Positions 1-8,400 of a DNA stretch of 29,463 nt are shown piece by piece (position 1 is the stretch's first letter; each line of letters begins with the position of its first letter). The notes below the pieces were generated by a model, which had not been told where the DNA came from, did not search any database, and worked only from the letters and a program-made list of their open reading frames with translations. Both the position numbers and the translations under genes were made by a program. The stretch comes from UBA4660 sp034408895 (GTDB lineage: Bacteria; Bacteroidota; Bacteroidia; Flavobacteriales_D; Sanyastnellaceae). Location: assembly GCA_034408895.1 (NCBI GenBank), contig JAWXCI010000059.1, positions 1 through 29,463 on the forward strand, in the 5' to 3' direction.

Positions 1-84
1 AGGGAGTAGGGAGTAGGGAGTAGGGAGTAGGGAGTAGGGAGTAGGGAGTAGGGAGTAGGGAGTAGGGAGTAGGGAGTAGGGAGT
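1..84 (+). repeat. Perfect 7-bp tandem array, (AGGGAGT)12
   Basis: Twelve uninterrupted identical copies of AGGGAGT fill the left edge of the window, so the array may continue further left. The unit length is not a multiple of three, so copy-number changes would shift any frame crossing it. The unit differs by one base from AGGCAGT, the bottom-strand unit of the array at 655-720; the two arrays point towards each other across the four-helix bundle gene. Degenerate relatives of the heptamer are scattered between 145 and 215. Confidence 0.97.
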
Positions 85-88
85 CAGC

Positions 89-106
89 TCCCGATAGCTA
101 TTGGGA
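89..106. repeat. 18-bp near-perfect palindrome
   Basis: The sequence tcccgatagctattggga is an inverted repeat with one mismatched pair, which becomes G-U in RNA. It sits 4 bases after the heptamer array. Short palindromes of this kind are often dispersed between genes in Bacteroidota; it could form a small hairpin downstream of the bottom-strand four-helix bundle gene. It has no T-tract, so I do not call it a terminator. Confidence 0.6.
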
Positions 107-164
107 TGGGAAGAAGGAGAAAATACATCGCTTATTGATTATTGCCCATTGCCTGCTGCTCACT

Positions 165-269
165 TTAGACTGCTGACTGCTTGCTACTCCCTGCATCCAT
201 TCTGCTGCCTACTTTCTTTTTTGTCGGAAGAAACTTTTCGGGATGTTGAATCATATAGCTCAAGATGCG
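165..269 (-). pseudogene. Displaced C-terminal tail of the four-helix bundle protein (other frame)
   Basis: In the frame one base away from the main reading frame, the bottom strand encodes RILSYMIQHPEKF and then a basic tail, KKKVGSRM..., ending at a TAA at 165-167. Members of the four-helix bundle family normally end in a segment like 'EEVGKLLNHMIQNPEKF', so this is the expected continuation after EEVG in the main frame. Joining the frames needs one extra base near 268-271. The tail beyond the family core is made of degenerate copies of the flanking heptamer. This is either a true frameshift or a consensus error. Confidence 0.75.
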
Positions 270-625
270 CCTACCTCTTCTGACTGTGCTAGAAAATTTG
301 AATACTGTTCTTCAGTGATGTAATCAGATGCAAATGAAAAATCACACCAAACCTGTACCTCTGTATTCTCCATATTAGCATCGGACATCTTACTGGCAAA
401 ATGTGCGGTGTATTGCCTTTTCCTGTAGGCTTCCCCAATGTTTGCACAAACTGATTTTGATGCTCTCTTTATCTGGCTGGTCGTCCCGAATAATTCTTCT
501 TTAGGAAAAGACTTTGACAATTCATGAATTTCACATGCAAGTTGAAATGCCTTTTGATAAACAACCAGACTTCTAAATCCAGATTGTTTCCCTGTAAAAA
601 TCTTTTCTACTCTTTCCTTTTTCAC
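260..625 (-). CDS. Four-helix bundle protein (23S rRNA intervening-sequence type), 3' frameshifted
   Basis: The 121-residue product matches the small four-helix bundle family first seen as proteins encoded in 23S rRNA intervening sequences. Family features: FRSLVVYQKAFQLACEI near residues 17-33, FPKEELFG near 40-47, then a conserved SQIKRASKSVCANIGEAYRK helix. The molecular role of the family is not settled; the related Avd protein works with diversity-generating retroelements, but no reverse transcriptase is visible here. The start is GTG: the codon three before it in the same frame is a stop (TGA), and there is no in-frame ATG. The frame stops right after EEVG, short of the family's usual end, and the missing end lies in the neighbouring frame. 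Heptamer arrays lie on both sides. Confidence 0.85.
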   Translation of the reverse strand: MKKERVEKIFTGKQSGFRSLVVYQKAFQLACEIHELSKSFPKEELFGTTSQIKRASKSVCANIGEAYRKRQYTAHFASKMSDANMENTEVQVWCDFSFASDYITEEQYSNFLAQSEEVGAS

Positions 626-654
626 CCAATCTCACATATTTCATCCAACTGCAG

Positions 655-721
<67 letters not shown>

Positions 722-725
722 CTAT

Positions 726-1277
726 TCAGGCTGCTTGGGGAATCACTTTGAACTTGTCGTTGAACACCTGCCAATCCCACACAAAGTTTTTCATTATATC
801 ATCCAGGTTTTTCAGGAAGATGGGGTTGGGAGTACACGCTGTGCGGAAGTAGTCTTCCTGAAAATCGTTTAACCCGTATTTAAAGAAGACTGCCTTGGAC
901 ATGGCGTAGAGGGGGTTCTTGGATGGCGAGTTGATGCGCGCCATAAAATCGCGATACTCTTTTATTTTCTGTTCGCAAGCATCCGGTGTAAGGTCGAACA
1001 CTGGTGCCAGCTTCTCTATGGCGCAATTCATAATTTCTCTTTCCTCGCCATCGCGAAAAAATTGAGGCATGTAACAGAAGTTGCCCGCCACAAGAATCAT
1101 CAGAAATTTTCCATAGTCCTGACCATCCACACATGGCACTCGACTAAATTCAGGACTGTCGTTTATGAAACCTGCCACATCGGGAAAACCTTTTTCTGCA
1201 GTTTCCAGGATGTTGTTTACAAGAAGGTGTGCCACCTTCTCAGCACTTAGTTTCTTTCTTCCGAATATCGTTAGCAT
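726..1277 (-). CDS. Conserved-looking hypothetical protein, 183 aa
   Basis: I do not recognise the family. The product begins MLTIFGRKKLSAEKVAHLL and appears mostly alpha-helical and soluble, with no signal peptide, membrane segment or obvious catalytic motif; two cysteines lie near residues 54 and 68. The ATG was preferred over an in-frame GTG 31 codons upstream because the intervening stretch contains a TAnnTTTG promoter element and two hairpins and reads as a basic, low-quality peptide. It is a single-gene unit: pyrD starts on the opposite strand 265 bases away, and a heptamer array follows the stop within 5 bases. Confidence 0.75.
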   Translation of the reverse strand: MLTIFGRKKLSAEKVAHLLVNNILETAEKGFPDVAGFINDSPEFSRVPCVDGQDYGKFLMILVAGNFCYMPQFFRDGEEREIMNCAIEKLAPVFDLTPDACEQKIKEYRDFMARINSPSKNPLYAMSKAVFFKYGLNDFQEDYFRTACTPNPIFLKNLDDIMKNFVWDWQVFNDKFKVIPQAA

Positions 1278-1353
1278 AGCGTGGTTTTTTTGATTTACCT
1301 GAAGCGTGGTCAGGTGTGCTAATTTGTGTGCCCTCCGGCACTTTTCAAATGTA
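1278..1353 (-). promoter_or_regulatory. Promoter -7 element and structured leader of the 183-aa gene
   Basis: The bottom strand has TACATTTG at 1353-1346, a perfect match to the Bacteroidota -7 consensus TAnnTTTG. The leader that follows has a hairpin GTGCC-GGAG-GGCAC (1341-1328) and a second one, ACCTGA-loop-TCAGGT (1315-1297). The octamer ACCACGCT occurs twice: in the loop of the second hairpin and directly before the start codon. I found no clear -33 TTTG. The promoter call rests on one motif; the hairpins are direct observation, any regulatory use is inference. Confidence 0.45.
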
Positions 1354-1444
1354 TTTTTTTGCTTTTCCACATCGCGCCTTGTTCATGCTCCATCTATCAA
1401 CAGAGTTTTCAACGTGAAGGCGGGCGATAAATCTGATGCAAAAG

Positions 1445-1495
1445 CGCAAAGACGTGAAGTGTAAATTACTCATTGTACAACGTTGCGTCTTTGCG
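1445..1495. repeat. 10-bp inverted repeat upstream of pyrD
   Basis: Arms cgcaaagacg (1445-1454) and cgtctttgcg (1486-1495) are perfect complements separated by 31 bases; the repeat lies about 50 bases before the pyrD start. It could be an operator, part of a leader hairpin, or a dispersed intergenic repeat; the sequence does not decide between these. The rest of the 1278-1542 gap shows nothing else convincing. Confidence 0.6.
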
Positions 1496-1542
1496 TGAGA
1501 TAATTTTTTGCTGATTCTATTTTCACCGCGCATTCTATTCGC

Positions 1543-2616
1543 ATGTATCAAATCATCAAACCTTTTTTCTTTCTGTTCGATCCGGAGCGTGTGCACTATG
1601 CTGCTATGCGCATGCTGCAATTCGTCTACCGGTTTCCGGGAGGAAAGAGTTTGCTGAAATCTTTTTATAGCAAAACATCTCCCATACTTGAGCGAACTGT
1701 GTTCGGGATAAAATTTCCAAACCCTGTGGGACTTGCTGCAGGATTCGATAAGGATGGCAGGTGGTTCAATGAACTTGCCTGCCTCGGTTTTGGTTTTATC
1801 GAAATAGGCACAGTGACTCCGCTCGCGCAAAGTGGAAATGAAAAACCTCGCCTGTTCCGATTGAAAAGAGATGAAGCCATTATCAATCGGTTGGGTTTTA
1901 ATAATGCAGGTGCCAATGCAGTGGCAAAAAATCTTCGCTGTAGAAAAGAAAGAATCATCATTGGTGGAAACATTGGCAAAAACAAATTGACCCCGAATGA
2001 AAATGCGTTGGATGATTATGTAAAATGTTTTGATGAGTTGTTCGATGTGGTGGACTACTTCGTGGTGAATGTGTCATCACCCAACACTCCGGGGCTGCGC
2101 GCATTGCAAGACAAAGAACCGCTGATGCATATCCTATCGCAACTCAATGAAAGAAATCTGGGGAAGAAAAACCCTAAACCCATACTGCTGAAGATTGCAC
2201 CTGACTTGACCAACCAACAACTGGATGACATTATCGAAATCATCACTCAAACAAAAATTGCCGGAGTGATTGCAACGAACACCACGACTTCGCGCGATGG
2301 CTTGCAAACACCGGAACATGAAGTTGAACAATGTGGTGCAGGAGGTTTAAGCGGCAAACCACTGACCCAGCGCAGCACGGAAGTGATTCGTTATCTCGCA
2401 GCTAATAGCAACGCGCGGCTCGCAGAGTCCGGTGGGCATCCTGTGGATAAATCATTTGCGATAGTGGGTGTGGGCGGAATTTCTGATGCGCACGATGCGC
2501 AGGAAAAACTTGATGCCGGTGCAGACCTTGTGCAGTTGTACACAGGTTTTATTTATGAAGGACCGGGTGTGGTGAGGAGGATTTGTGAGGGATTGGCAAG
2601 GAAGGATAAAAGGTAA
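1543..2616 (+). CDS. pyrD: Dihydroorotate dehydrogenase (quinone), class 2
   Basis: Catalyses the fourth step of de novo pyrimidine synthesis, oxidising dihydroorotate to orotate and passing electrons through FMN to membrane quinones. The 357-residue length and the N-terminal extension (residues 1-50, membrane-associating in class 2 enzymes) fit the quinone-dependent class. Key motifs: NPVGLAAGFDKDG (60-72, FMN/substrate loop), NRLGFNNAG (115-123), NVSSPNTPGLR (176-186) with the catalytic serine of class 2, TNTT (245-248), SGKPL (270-274) and VGVGGI (308-313) for the FMN phosphate site. The start gives the usual MYxxIKPxxFLFDPE opening. It stands alone on the top strand between two bottom-strand units. 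Confidence 0.97.
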   Translation: MYQIIKPFFFLFDPERVHYAAMRMLQFVYRFPGGKSLLKSFYSKTSPILERTVFGIKFPNPVGLAAGFDKDGRWFNELACLGFGFIEIGTVTPLAQSGNEKPRLFRLKRDEAIINRLGFNNAGANAVAKNLRCRKERIIIGGNIGKNKLTPNENALDDYVKCFDELFDVVDYFVVNVSSPNTPGLRALQDKEPLMHILSQLNERNLGKKNPKPILLKIAPDLTNQQLDDIIEIITQTKIAGVIATNTTTSRDGLQTPEHEVEQCGAGGLSGKPLTQRSTEVIRYLAANSNARLAESGGHPVDKSFAIVGVGGISDAHDAQEKLDAGADLVQLYTGFIYEGPGVVRRICEGLARKDKR

Positions 2617-2736
2617 AAGCAAAGAGGTGCCCTAAAGTTGATAGGAGAAAATGCGAGAAAGAATGCAAGGGGATGATGACCTTCTAAAATGAAAGATCAA
2701 ATGCTTCGCAGGTGGTAAGCGCAACGTTTATTATAT

Positions 2737-3630
2737 CTACTTCAACCACGGCTTATCAGGATGGGTGTAAACTTTTTTCTTTGAAACTTCCACAACAGGT
2801 TGATTGATTAACTTGATTCCAAATTTTGTCAGTTCAACTTTTTGTTGCTTGAATAAAACACCTGCTGCTTTCTTAAACGTTCCTTTACTCATGCGCAATC
2901 GCAGTTTAATTTCCTCGGGAGTGCTGTTGTCACTCAGCCTTGCATAGCCTCCATTATTTTCCAGGAATTCGAGCAATTGCTTCACGGCTTCATCCAGCAG
3001 TTCCAACCCTTCCTTCTGCATACTCACCGTAATGTCTTTGCCTTCTACTTTCCTTACATAGCCTTTCACTTTATCGCCCAGTTTTACACCACCTGTCATT
3101 TCCTGGCGGAAAAGGACACCCATAAATTTTCCATTGATAACTACCCGTCTTCCCAAATCCATTTTTTCGGCCACTATCAAATCCACTTCATCGCCCCGCT
3201 TAAAATCCACCACCGGATTCCTGATGTAGGAAGTGAGTTTTGTGCTGGCGAATAATCTCCGGTTCTGCACATCTTCTTTAAGGATGATCAATACAAAACT
3301 CCCTGTAACGAGTTGTTCGCGCTGTTCGCGAATGGGTATAAGTATGTCGCGCGTGGTTCCTACGTCAATGAACGCGCCTATGTCATTTGCATTTTTTACC
3401 CTGAACGTACCCACCTCGTTTATTTCAATTTCCGGAAGTTGGGTGGTGGCCTCCAGGTCCAGTGTTTGATTGTAGTAAACGAAGACCTTTACAAGTTCAT
3501 CGTCCGCCACATCGCGGTTTATGCCGCCACTGGGCAGCAGCACCTGATCCTTTTCATCGCCAAGTATTAACCCCAGTTTGTTTCGATCAAACACAGGCAG
3601 CTCCTGAATTTTTCCAGCAATTATTCTCAT
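2737..3630 (-). CDS. S1-domain RNA-binding protein, CvfB/YitL family
   Basis: The 297-residue product has the CvfB layout: an N-terminal S1-like segment (about 1-65), a more typical S1/OB domain (about 70-132, with VGTFRVKNANDIGAFIDVG), a third OB-like region (about 140-205, ending YVRKVEGKDITVSM) and a C-terminal winged-helix region (about 215-275, LRLRMSKGTFKKAAGVLF). CvfB proteins bind RNA and affect virulence or stress gene expression in Firmicutes; the role in Bacteroidota is not established. The ATG giving MRIIAGKIQEL is preferred over an in-frame start 26 codons upstream, which would add a non-conserved polar extension. The upstream bshA pair lies 88 bases away on the same strand, so co-transcription is possible. 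Confidence 0.88.
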   Translation of the reverse strand: MRIIAGKIQELPVFDRNKLGLILGDEKDQVLLPSGGINRDVADDELVKVFVYYNQTLDLEATTQLPEIEINEVGTFRVKNANDIGAFIDVGTTRDILIPIREQREQLVTGSFVLIILKEDVQNRRLFASTKLTSYIRNPVVDFKRGDEVDLIVAEKMDLGRRVVINGKFMGVLFRQEMTGGVKLGDKVKGYVRKVEGKDITVSMQKEGLELLDEAVKQLLEFLENNGGYARLSDNSTPEEIKLRLRMSKGTFKKAAGVLFKQQKVELTKFGIKLINQPVVEVSKKKVYTHPDKPWLK

Positions 3631-3718
3631 GTTTCTTGTTTGTGTTGGATTCTGATGTCTTTTTTCTTTTCTGCTCAAGATACTCTCTGTCCCATGGGCC
3701 GTTAGCAAGTATGAGCCG

Positions 3719-4279
3719 TTATTTATATTCCTTCATCGCTTGTTCTGTGATGCGCACCAGTGCTTCCGCATCGCGCATGTCCAGTTGTTTCCCCATAACC
3801 ACTTTCCTTCCTGAATAGGAAAACTCAATCCTGTCGCCTCCCATTATCCAAAACGAATTGTCCATAAATGCCAGCAAAGAAGTTGCGCTGTGTTTGATGG
3901 TGGATACTTTGAAGATGTTGTGGAAATGGAACACCTGTTTTTTCCCTCTTGACCAAAACGCATGTTGTATAGCAAGCTGCCCTTTGGTGAAAGTGAGGAT
4001 TTCTCGTCCGCCTAAACGCCATAACAAAACTTTTCCAATGCGAATCATGAAGTACAACCAGAGCGCACATATCACCAGCAGGAAAATTTTGTAAGCACCT
4101 GCAGCCATCAGCATTTCATAGATAAATACAATTCCGCAAAACAACCATGCAGCCACCCATGCCATCAAGAGTGCTTCTTGCCAGCGTTCCACTTTTTGCA
4201 GGATGGTGAGTGTGAGTGAATCTTTTGTCCGGTTCACCATAATGCGCTTGCCGATAAACTTGGGTGCGGTTTGGCTCAT
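3719..4279 (-). CDS. Small membrane protein of unknown function, overlapping bshA
   Basis: 186 residues with two predicted transmembrane segments (about residues 36-57 and 63-82) followed by a cytoplasmic-looking domain rich in beta strands and aromatic residues (WSRGKKQVFHFHNI, FWIMGGDRIEFSYSGRKV). The overall shape, two helices then a small beta domain, resembles bacterial PH-like membrane proteins, but I cannot assign a family. Its ATG overlaps the bshA stop as ATGA, so translation is probably coupled to bshA. That suggests, but does not show, a link to thiol metabolism or to the membrane side of bacillithiol use. Confidence 0.8.
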   Translation of the reverse strand: MSQTAPKFIGKRIMVNRTKDSLTLTILQKVERWQEALLMAWVAAWLFCGIVFIYEMLMAAGAYKIFLLVICALWLYFMIRIGKVLLWRLGGREILTFTKGQLAIQHAFWSRGKKQVFHFHNIFKVSTIKHSATSLLAFMDNSFWIMGGDRIEFSYSGRKVVMGKQLDMRDAEALVRITEQAMKEYK

Positions 4280-5403
4280 GCAGTTTGAAGGACGGAGTTG
4301 TAAACTTTTTCGTAGAGCGGAAGAATGCGATCAATAGAAAAATCTTTTGCACGAGTCAATGCATTCTGCTTGAACTTTTCCAGCAGTTTGTCATCCGTGA
4401 GCAACGAGAGGGCATGCTTGGCCATGTCTTCTACATCACCCATATCACTCATCATTCCTGTAACTCCATGACGGTTGAGTTCCGGCAGCCCCCCTGTGTT
4501 GGTAGTGATAACAGGAACGCCCATCGCCATGGCTTCGAGGGCTGCAAGACCAAACGATTCACTCTCCGATGGAAGTAAAAATAAATCTGCAACGGCCAGT
4601 ACTTCAAGTGGGTTTTTTACCATGCCAAGGAATATCACACGATCGCAGATGTTAAGTTCACGACACATTTGTTCGCACCTGAAACGATCAGGTCCGTCAC
4701 CCACCAGCAGAAGTGTTGCATTGACCTGGTCTTTGATCCTGGCAAAAATTTCTACCACATCTGTCACCCGTTTCACCGGCCTGAAATTGGAAATGTGAAC
4801 AAGAATCTTTTCACCGTTGGGCGAATATTCAGCACGCATCTCATCCCGTCTTTTAAATTCAAGCATATCGAAATTGATGAAGTTGGGAATCACCTCAATC
4901 TCCTTGTTCACACCAAACAATTTGTAAGTGTCGTTGCGCAGGGAATGCGACACCGCAGTAACGGCATCACTCTTATTAATAGCAAATGTTATCACAGGTT
5001 CGAAGGATGTGTCCTTGCCAAGAAGCGTGATGTCGGTTCCGTGCAATGTGGTGATCACCGGAATGTGGATTCCCTCTTCGGCAAGAACTTGTTTTGCAGT
5101 ATAGGCTGCCGATGCATGAGGGATGGCGTAATGTGCGTGAATCAGATCCAGTTTTTCATACCTGGCCACATCAATCATTTTGCTGGCAAGTACCAGTTCA
5201 TAAGGCGGATAAAGAAAGAGCGGGTAGTCGCTTACGTTCACTTCATGGTAACGAATGTTTTTCCTGAATCCTCCCAGGCGCACGGGTTGGCTGTATGTGA
5301 TGAAATGGATTTCATGACCTTTATCTGCAAGAGCTTTTCCCAATTCGGTAGCAACAACACCGCTACCACCGAAAGTTGGATAGCAAACAATTCCGATTTT
5401 CAT
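4276..5403 (-). CDS. bshA: N-acetyl-alpha-D-glucosaminyl L-malate synthase BshA
   Basis: GT4-family glycosyltransferase that joins UDP-GlcNAc and L-malate in the first step of bacillithiol synthesis. Length (375 aa) is standard. Features: IGIVCYPTFGGSGVVATELG (3-22, N-terminal loop typical of BshA), HYAIPHA (91-97), TLHGTD (119-124), VSHSLR (151-156), VHISNFRPVKR (202-212), and the GT4 sugar-nucleotide motif SESESFGLAALEAMAMGVPV (279-298). The start at MKIGIVCYP is preferred to an in-frame codon seven upstream because family members begin there. bshB and bshC are not in the window. The next gene downstream overlaps it by four bases. Confidence 0.93.
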   Translation of the reverse strand: MKIGIVCYPTFGGSGVVATELGKALADKGHEIHFITYSQPVRLGGFRKNIRYHEVNVSDYPLFLYPPYELVLASKMIDVARYEKLDLIHAHYAIPHASAAYTAKQVLAEEGIHIPVITTLHGTDITLLGKDTSFEPVITFAINKSDAVTAVSHSLRNDTYKLFGVNKEIEVIPNFINFDMLEFKRRDEMRAEYSPNGEKILVHISNFRPVKRVTDVVEIFARIKDQVNATLLLVGDGPDRFRCEQMCRELNICDRVIFLGMVKNPLEVLAVADLFLLPSESESFGLAALEAMAMGVPVITTNTGGLPELNRHGVTGMMSDMGDVEDMAKHALSLLTDDKLLEKFKQNALTRAKDFSIDRILPLYEKVYNSVLQTA

Positions 5404-5409
5404 GGGGTA

Positions 5410-5440
5410 AAAATAAAGTCTCACACGTAGGCGCTGAGAC
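5410..5440 (-). terminator. Possible terminator after the GH3 gene
   Basis: On the bottom strand GTCTCA (5440-5435) and TGAGAC (5423-5418) form a 6-bp stem with an 11-base loop, followed by TTTATTTTT. It lies between the stop of the GH3 fusion gene and the start of bshA. The stem is short, so confidence is modest; the sequence may also belong to a dispersed 'ctgagacgc'-type repeat. Confidence 0.45.
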
Positions 5441-5474
5441 GCGGAGTGATTGATAGCACAAATTGGAAACGATG

Positions 5475-8400
5475 TTACTTCCTGTCCGGAATTCCAAAAG
5501 CCTCATAAACCGCTTCCTGTATTTCCGTGCGGATATTCAGGTCTTGCAGCTTTTTGTTTTCCGCATCGGGATGAACGCGGTTGGAGAGAAAGACATAGAC
5601 AATTCCTGCATCAGGGTCGGCCCAGCACATGGTACCGGTAAAACCAGTATGTCCGAAACTGTTCATAGAAACTTCGTTGCTGGTGGGGCCGCTGTTGATG
5701 GAGCGTGTGGGTTTGTCAAAACCAATTCCCCTTCGGTTGCCGCTGAAGTGTATGGAGTTGAACAGGTCAATGGTTTCTTTACTGAGGAAACGTTGTCCTC
5801 CGTATTCACCCCCATCCATCATCATCTGCATTAGGGCAGCGAGGTCTTGCGCATTGGAGAAAACTCCTGCGTGACCGGCAACACCACCCATCATGGCGGC
5901 ACCCTGGTCGTGAACATGACCCTGAAGTTTTTGTTTGCGAAATGCCTGGTCGTTTTCAGTGGGAGCAATCACTTTCTTTTCCATCCGGCGCAAAGGTTCA
6001 TAGCCGATGCTTTGCAAACCCATTGGCTCATAGAAATTGTGGAGCACATATTCATCCTCCGTCATGCCTGTTTGTTTTTCGATGATGCGCTGGAGGAAAT
6101 AATATCCAAGGTCGCTGTATTTGTAACTCTTGTCCGCACTCAGCGGAGTGGAAATGATTTGCGAGAAAATACTGTCGCGATAGGAGGAGAGCATGTAGAT
6201 GCCTTCCGCCACTTCATTGTTGTAAAGTGAATCGGATATGGTGTGATACAGGTTCTTGCGCAATCCACCATCATTCACAGTTTTCTGCCAGAATGGAATC
6301 CACGGGGTAAGGCCTGCGCAATGAGACATCATTGCTTTAATCGTAATATTACGATAATCATTGCCTGCTGGAATTTCAAGATAGTCTCCCAGCGTTTTGT
6401 TGACATCAAGTAAACTATCGTCCACCATTTTCATAGCACACAGTGTGGAGGAAGCAATTTTCGTGATGGATGCCAAATCATAAACAGTTGCTGATGTTAC
6501 CGGCTCGCGGCTGGTGTAGTCCAGCATTCCGAAGGCTTTGTCGTAAAACACTTTTCCATCTTTGGCTGCAAGCACCCTGCAACCCGGATATGCACCCAGG
6601 CGGATACCGCTCTGTGCAATCGAATCAATTTTCCATAATGAAATCTCAGAAGCAAGCTGTCCTGTTTCATTATCACTCATCATGTCTTCCTGGTAAGTTT
6701 TTTCGTTTTCTTCGGGATGGTCGTTGAGTGATGCTGCACCGTATCCCGAATCTTTCACCCCTAGGTTGGCTGCGGATTTCAGTCCTACATACTCAGGTGT
6801 TACCCATCGCAGGCGTGTCTGATCATGGAGCGAAATGCCATCACCAAACCGGAACCTGTTGCTGGCCGAAACTGGCAGTGCACCGCATGATGGTGTCCCG
6901 CCTGCTATCACTTCCGCACACACCTGTTGGGTGAGAGCATCATCCTGGTAGGCTATGATGATGCCTTCGGTATTGTCCAAATCTTTCAGCACATTGAACG
7001 AATATGGATTGGCAAACACAGAAAGAATAATATCGGTGTTTGCGCCCACAGCATTGAGAATGCGTGCGGCCTCGTTGGAGATTCCAAAGTTCTTTGAAGC
7101 CTTGTTGCTCGTGTTGAGCATCGCAGCAATCACAAGGTCGTAAGTGCTCAGTGTATCATGCCATTTTATCGCTGACTTGAAATCAGGATTCTTGTCCATC
7201 GAAAATGCATCGAAGGGAAAGTAGCCGGAGAGTGTTTCTTCAAATGCATTGGCGGTGGTTGTACCAATGCTCACCACTGCAATTCGTTTTCCTGCATGAC
7301 CGGAAATGGGAACAAGGGAGCATCCGTTATTCAATACGGTGATGCTTTGCTCAATCATTTTTCTGCGCAACACTTCGGCTTCTGCTGTGTTGAGGTCCTG
7401 CACAAGATTTTTTGTTTCAATAGGAGTGAAGCGACTGAGGCCGCACCATTCTTTCGCACGAAGAATCTTAATACAGTGCTGCGTGATTTCCTGTTCTGAA
7501 ATCAATCCACTGTCTATTGCAGCTTTAATTTTCTCTACTGCAAGGGGAATGTTTTGCGGGAAAAGCAAAACATCATTTCCGGCAAGCAACGCATTCAAAT
7601 CCACTTCGCCTGAATCAAAATATTTTGCAACACCTTGCATGTTCAACGCATCGGTAAACACGAGTCCGCTGAAATTCATCTTGCGCTGCAAGAGGTCATT
7701 CACAATTTTGGGCGATAGAGTAGAAGCGAGGTTGGGAGTATTGTCGAGAGAAGGAATGTAGAGGTGAGCAGTCATCACACCGCCAAGTCCTTTGCTGAAA
7801 AGTTTGGAGTAGGGATAAAGTTCAACTTCTTCCAGTCGTTTTATGTCGTGCTGGATTACTGGCAAGTCGTAGTGACTGTCCGTATCGGTATCACCATGAC
7901 CGGGAAAGTGTTTCGCCACTGCAATTACTCCGCTGTTTTGCAATCCTTGCATGTAAAGCAATCCGCGCTGGGTAACAAGTTCCTTGTCTTCACCAAAAGC
8001 GCGGTTCGAGATAACGGGATTCTGCGGATTGTTATTGACGTCCACTACAGGAGCGAAGTTCACATGCACACCCAATCGTTTGCATTGTCTTCCCAGTTCA
8101 AACCCGAATTCGTAAACCAGGTTTTCATCGCCCATGGCACCGAGTGTCATCCCCCGCGGAAATGAAATAGTGGAGTCAAGCCTCATTCCCAATCCCCATT
8201 CTGCATCCATTGCAATGAGCAGCGGAATGCCTGATTTGTTCTGAAAACGATTCGTGAGTTGTGCTTGCCGAACAGGACTGCCCTGCATAAATATCAATCC
8301 ACCGATGTGGTATTTGTCAATGAGCAGTTCCACTCCTTTCGGGTCGTAGTCATTGTGTTTAGGATCACTCCATGCAGCCACCATAAACAACTGCCCGATT

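Noticed and set aside
1..84. CRISPR array
   Set aside because: The 7-bp copies are contiguous without spacers and no cas gene is present.
101..283. Top-strand 60-aa frame
   Set aside because: It lies antisense to the end of the four-helix bundle gene and through heptamer-like sequence; cysteine- and serine-rich composition without family features.
260..625. Diversity-generating retroelement accessory gene (avd)
   Set aside because: No reverse transcriptase or template/variable repeat is seen nearby; the sequence fits the general four-helix bundle family.
1345..1830. 161-aa bottom-strand frame across the pyrD start
   Set aside because: Overlaps the conserved pyrD N-terminus and the upstream repeat; low-complexity basic composition.
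4669..5430. 253-aa top-strand frame opposite bshA
   Set aside because: Antisense shadow of a well supported gene; composition rich in Cys, His and Phe and no recognisable domain.
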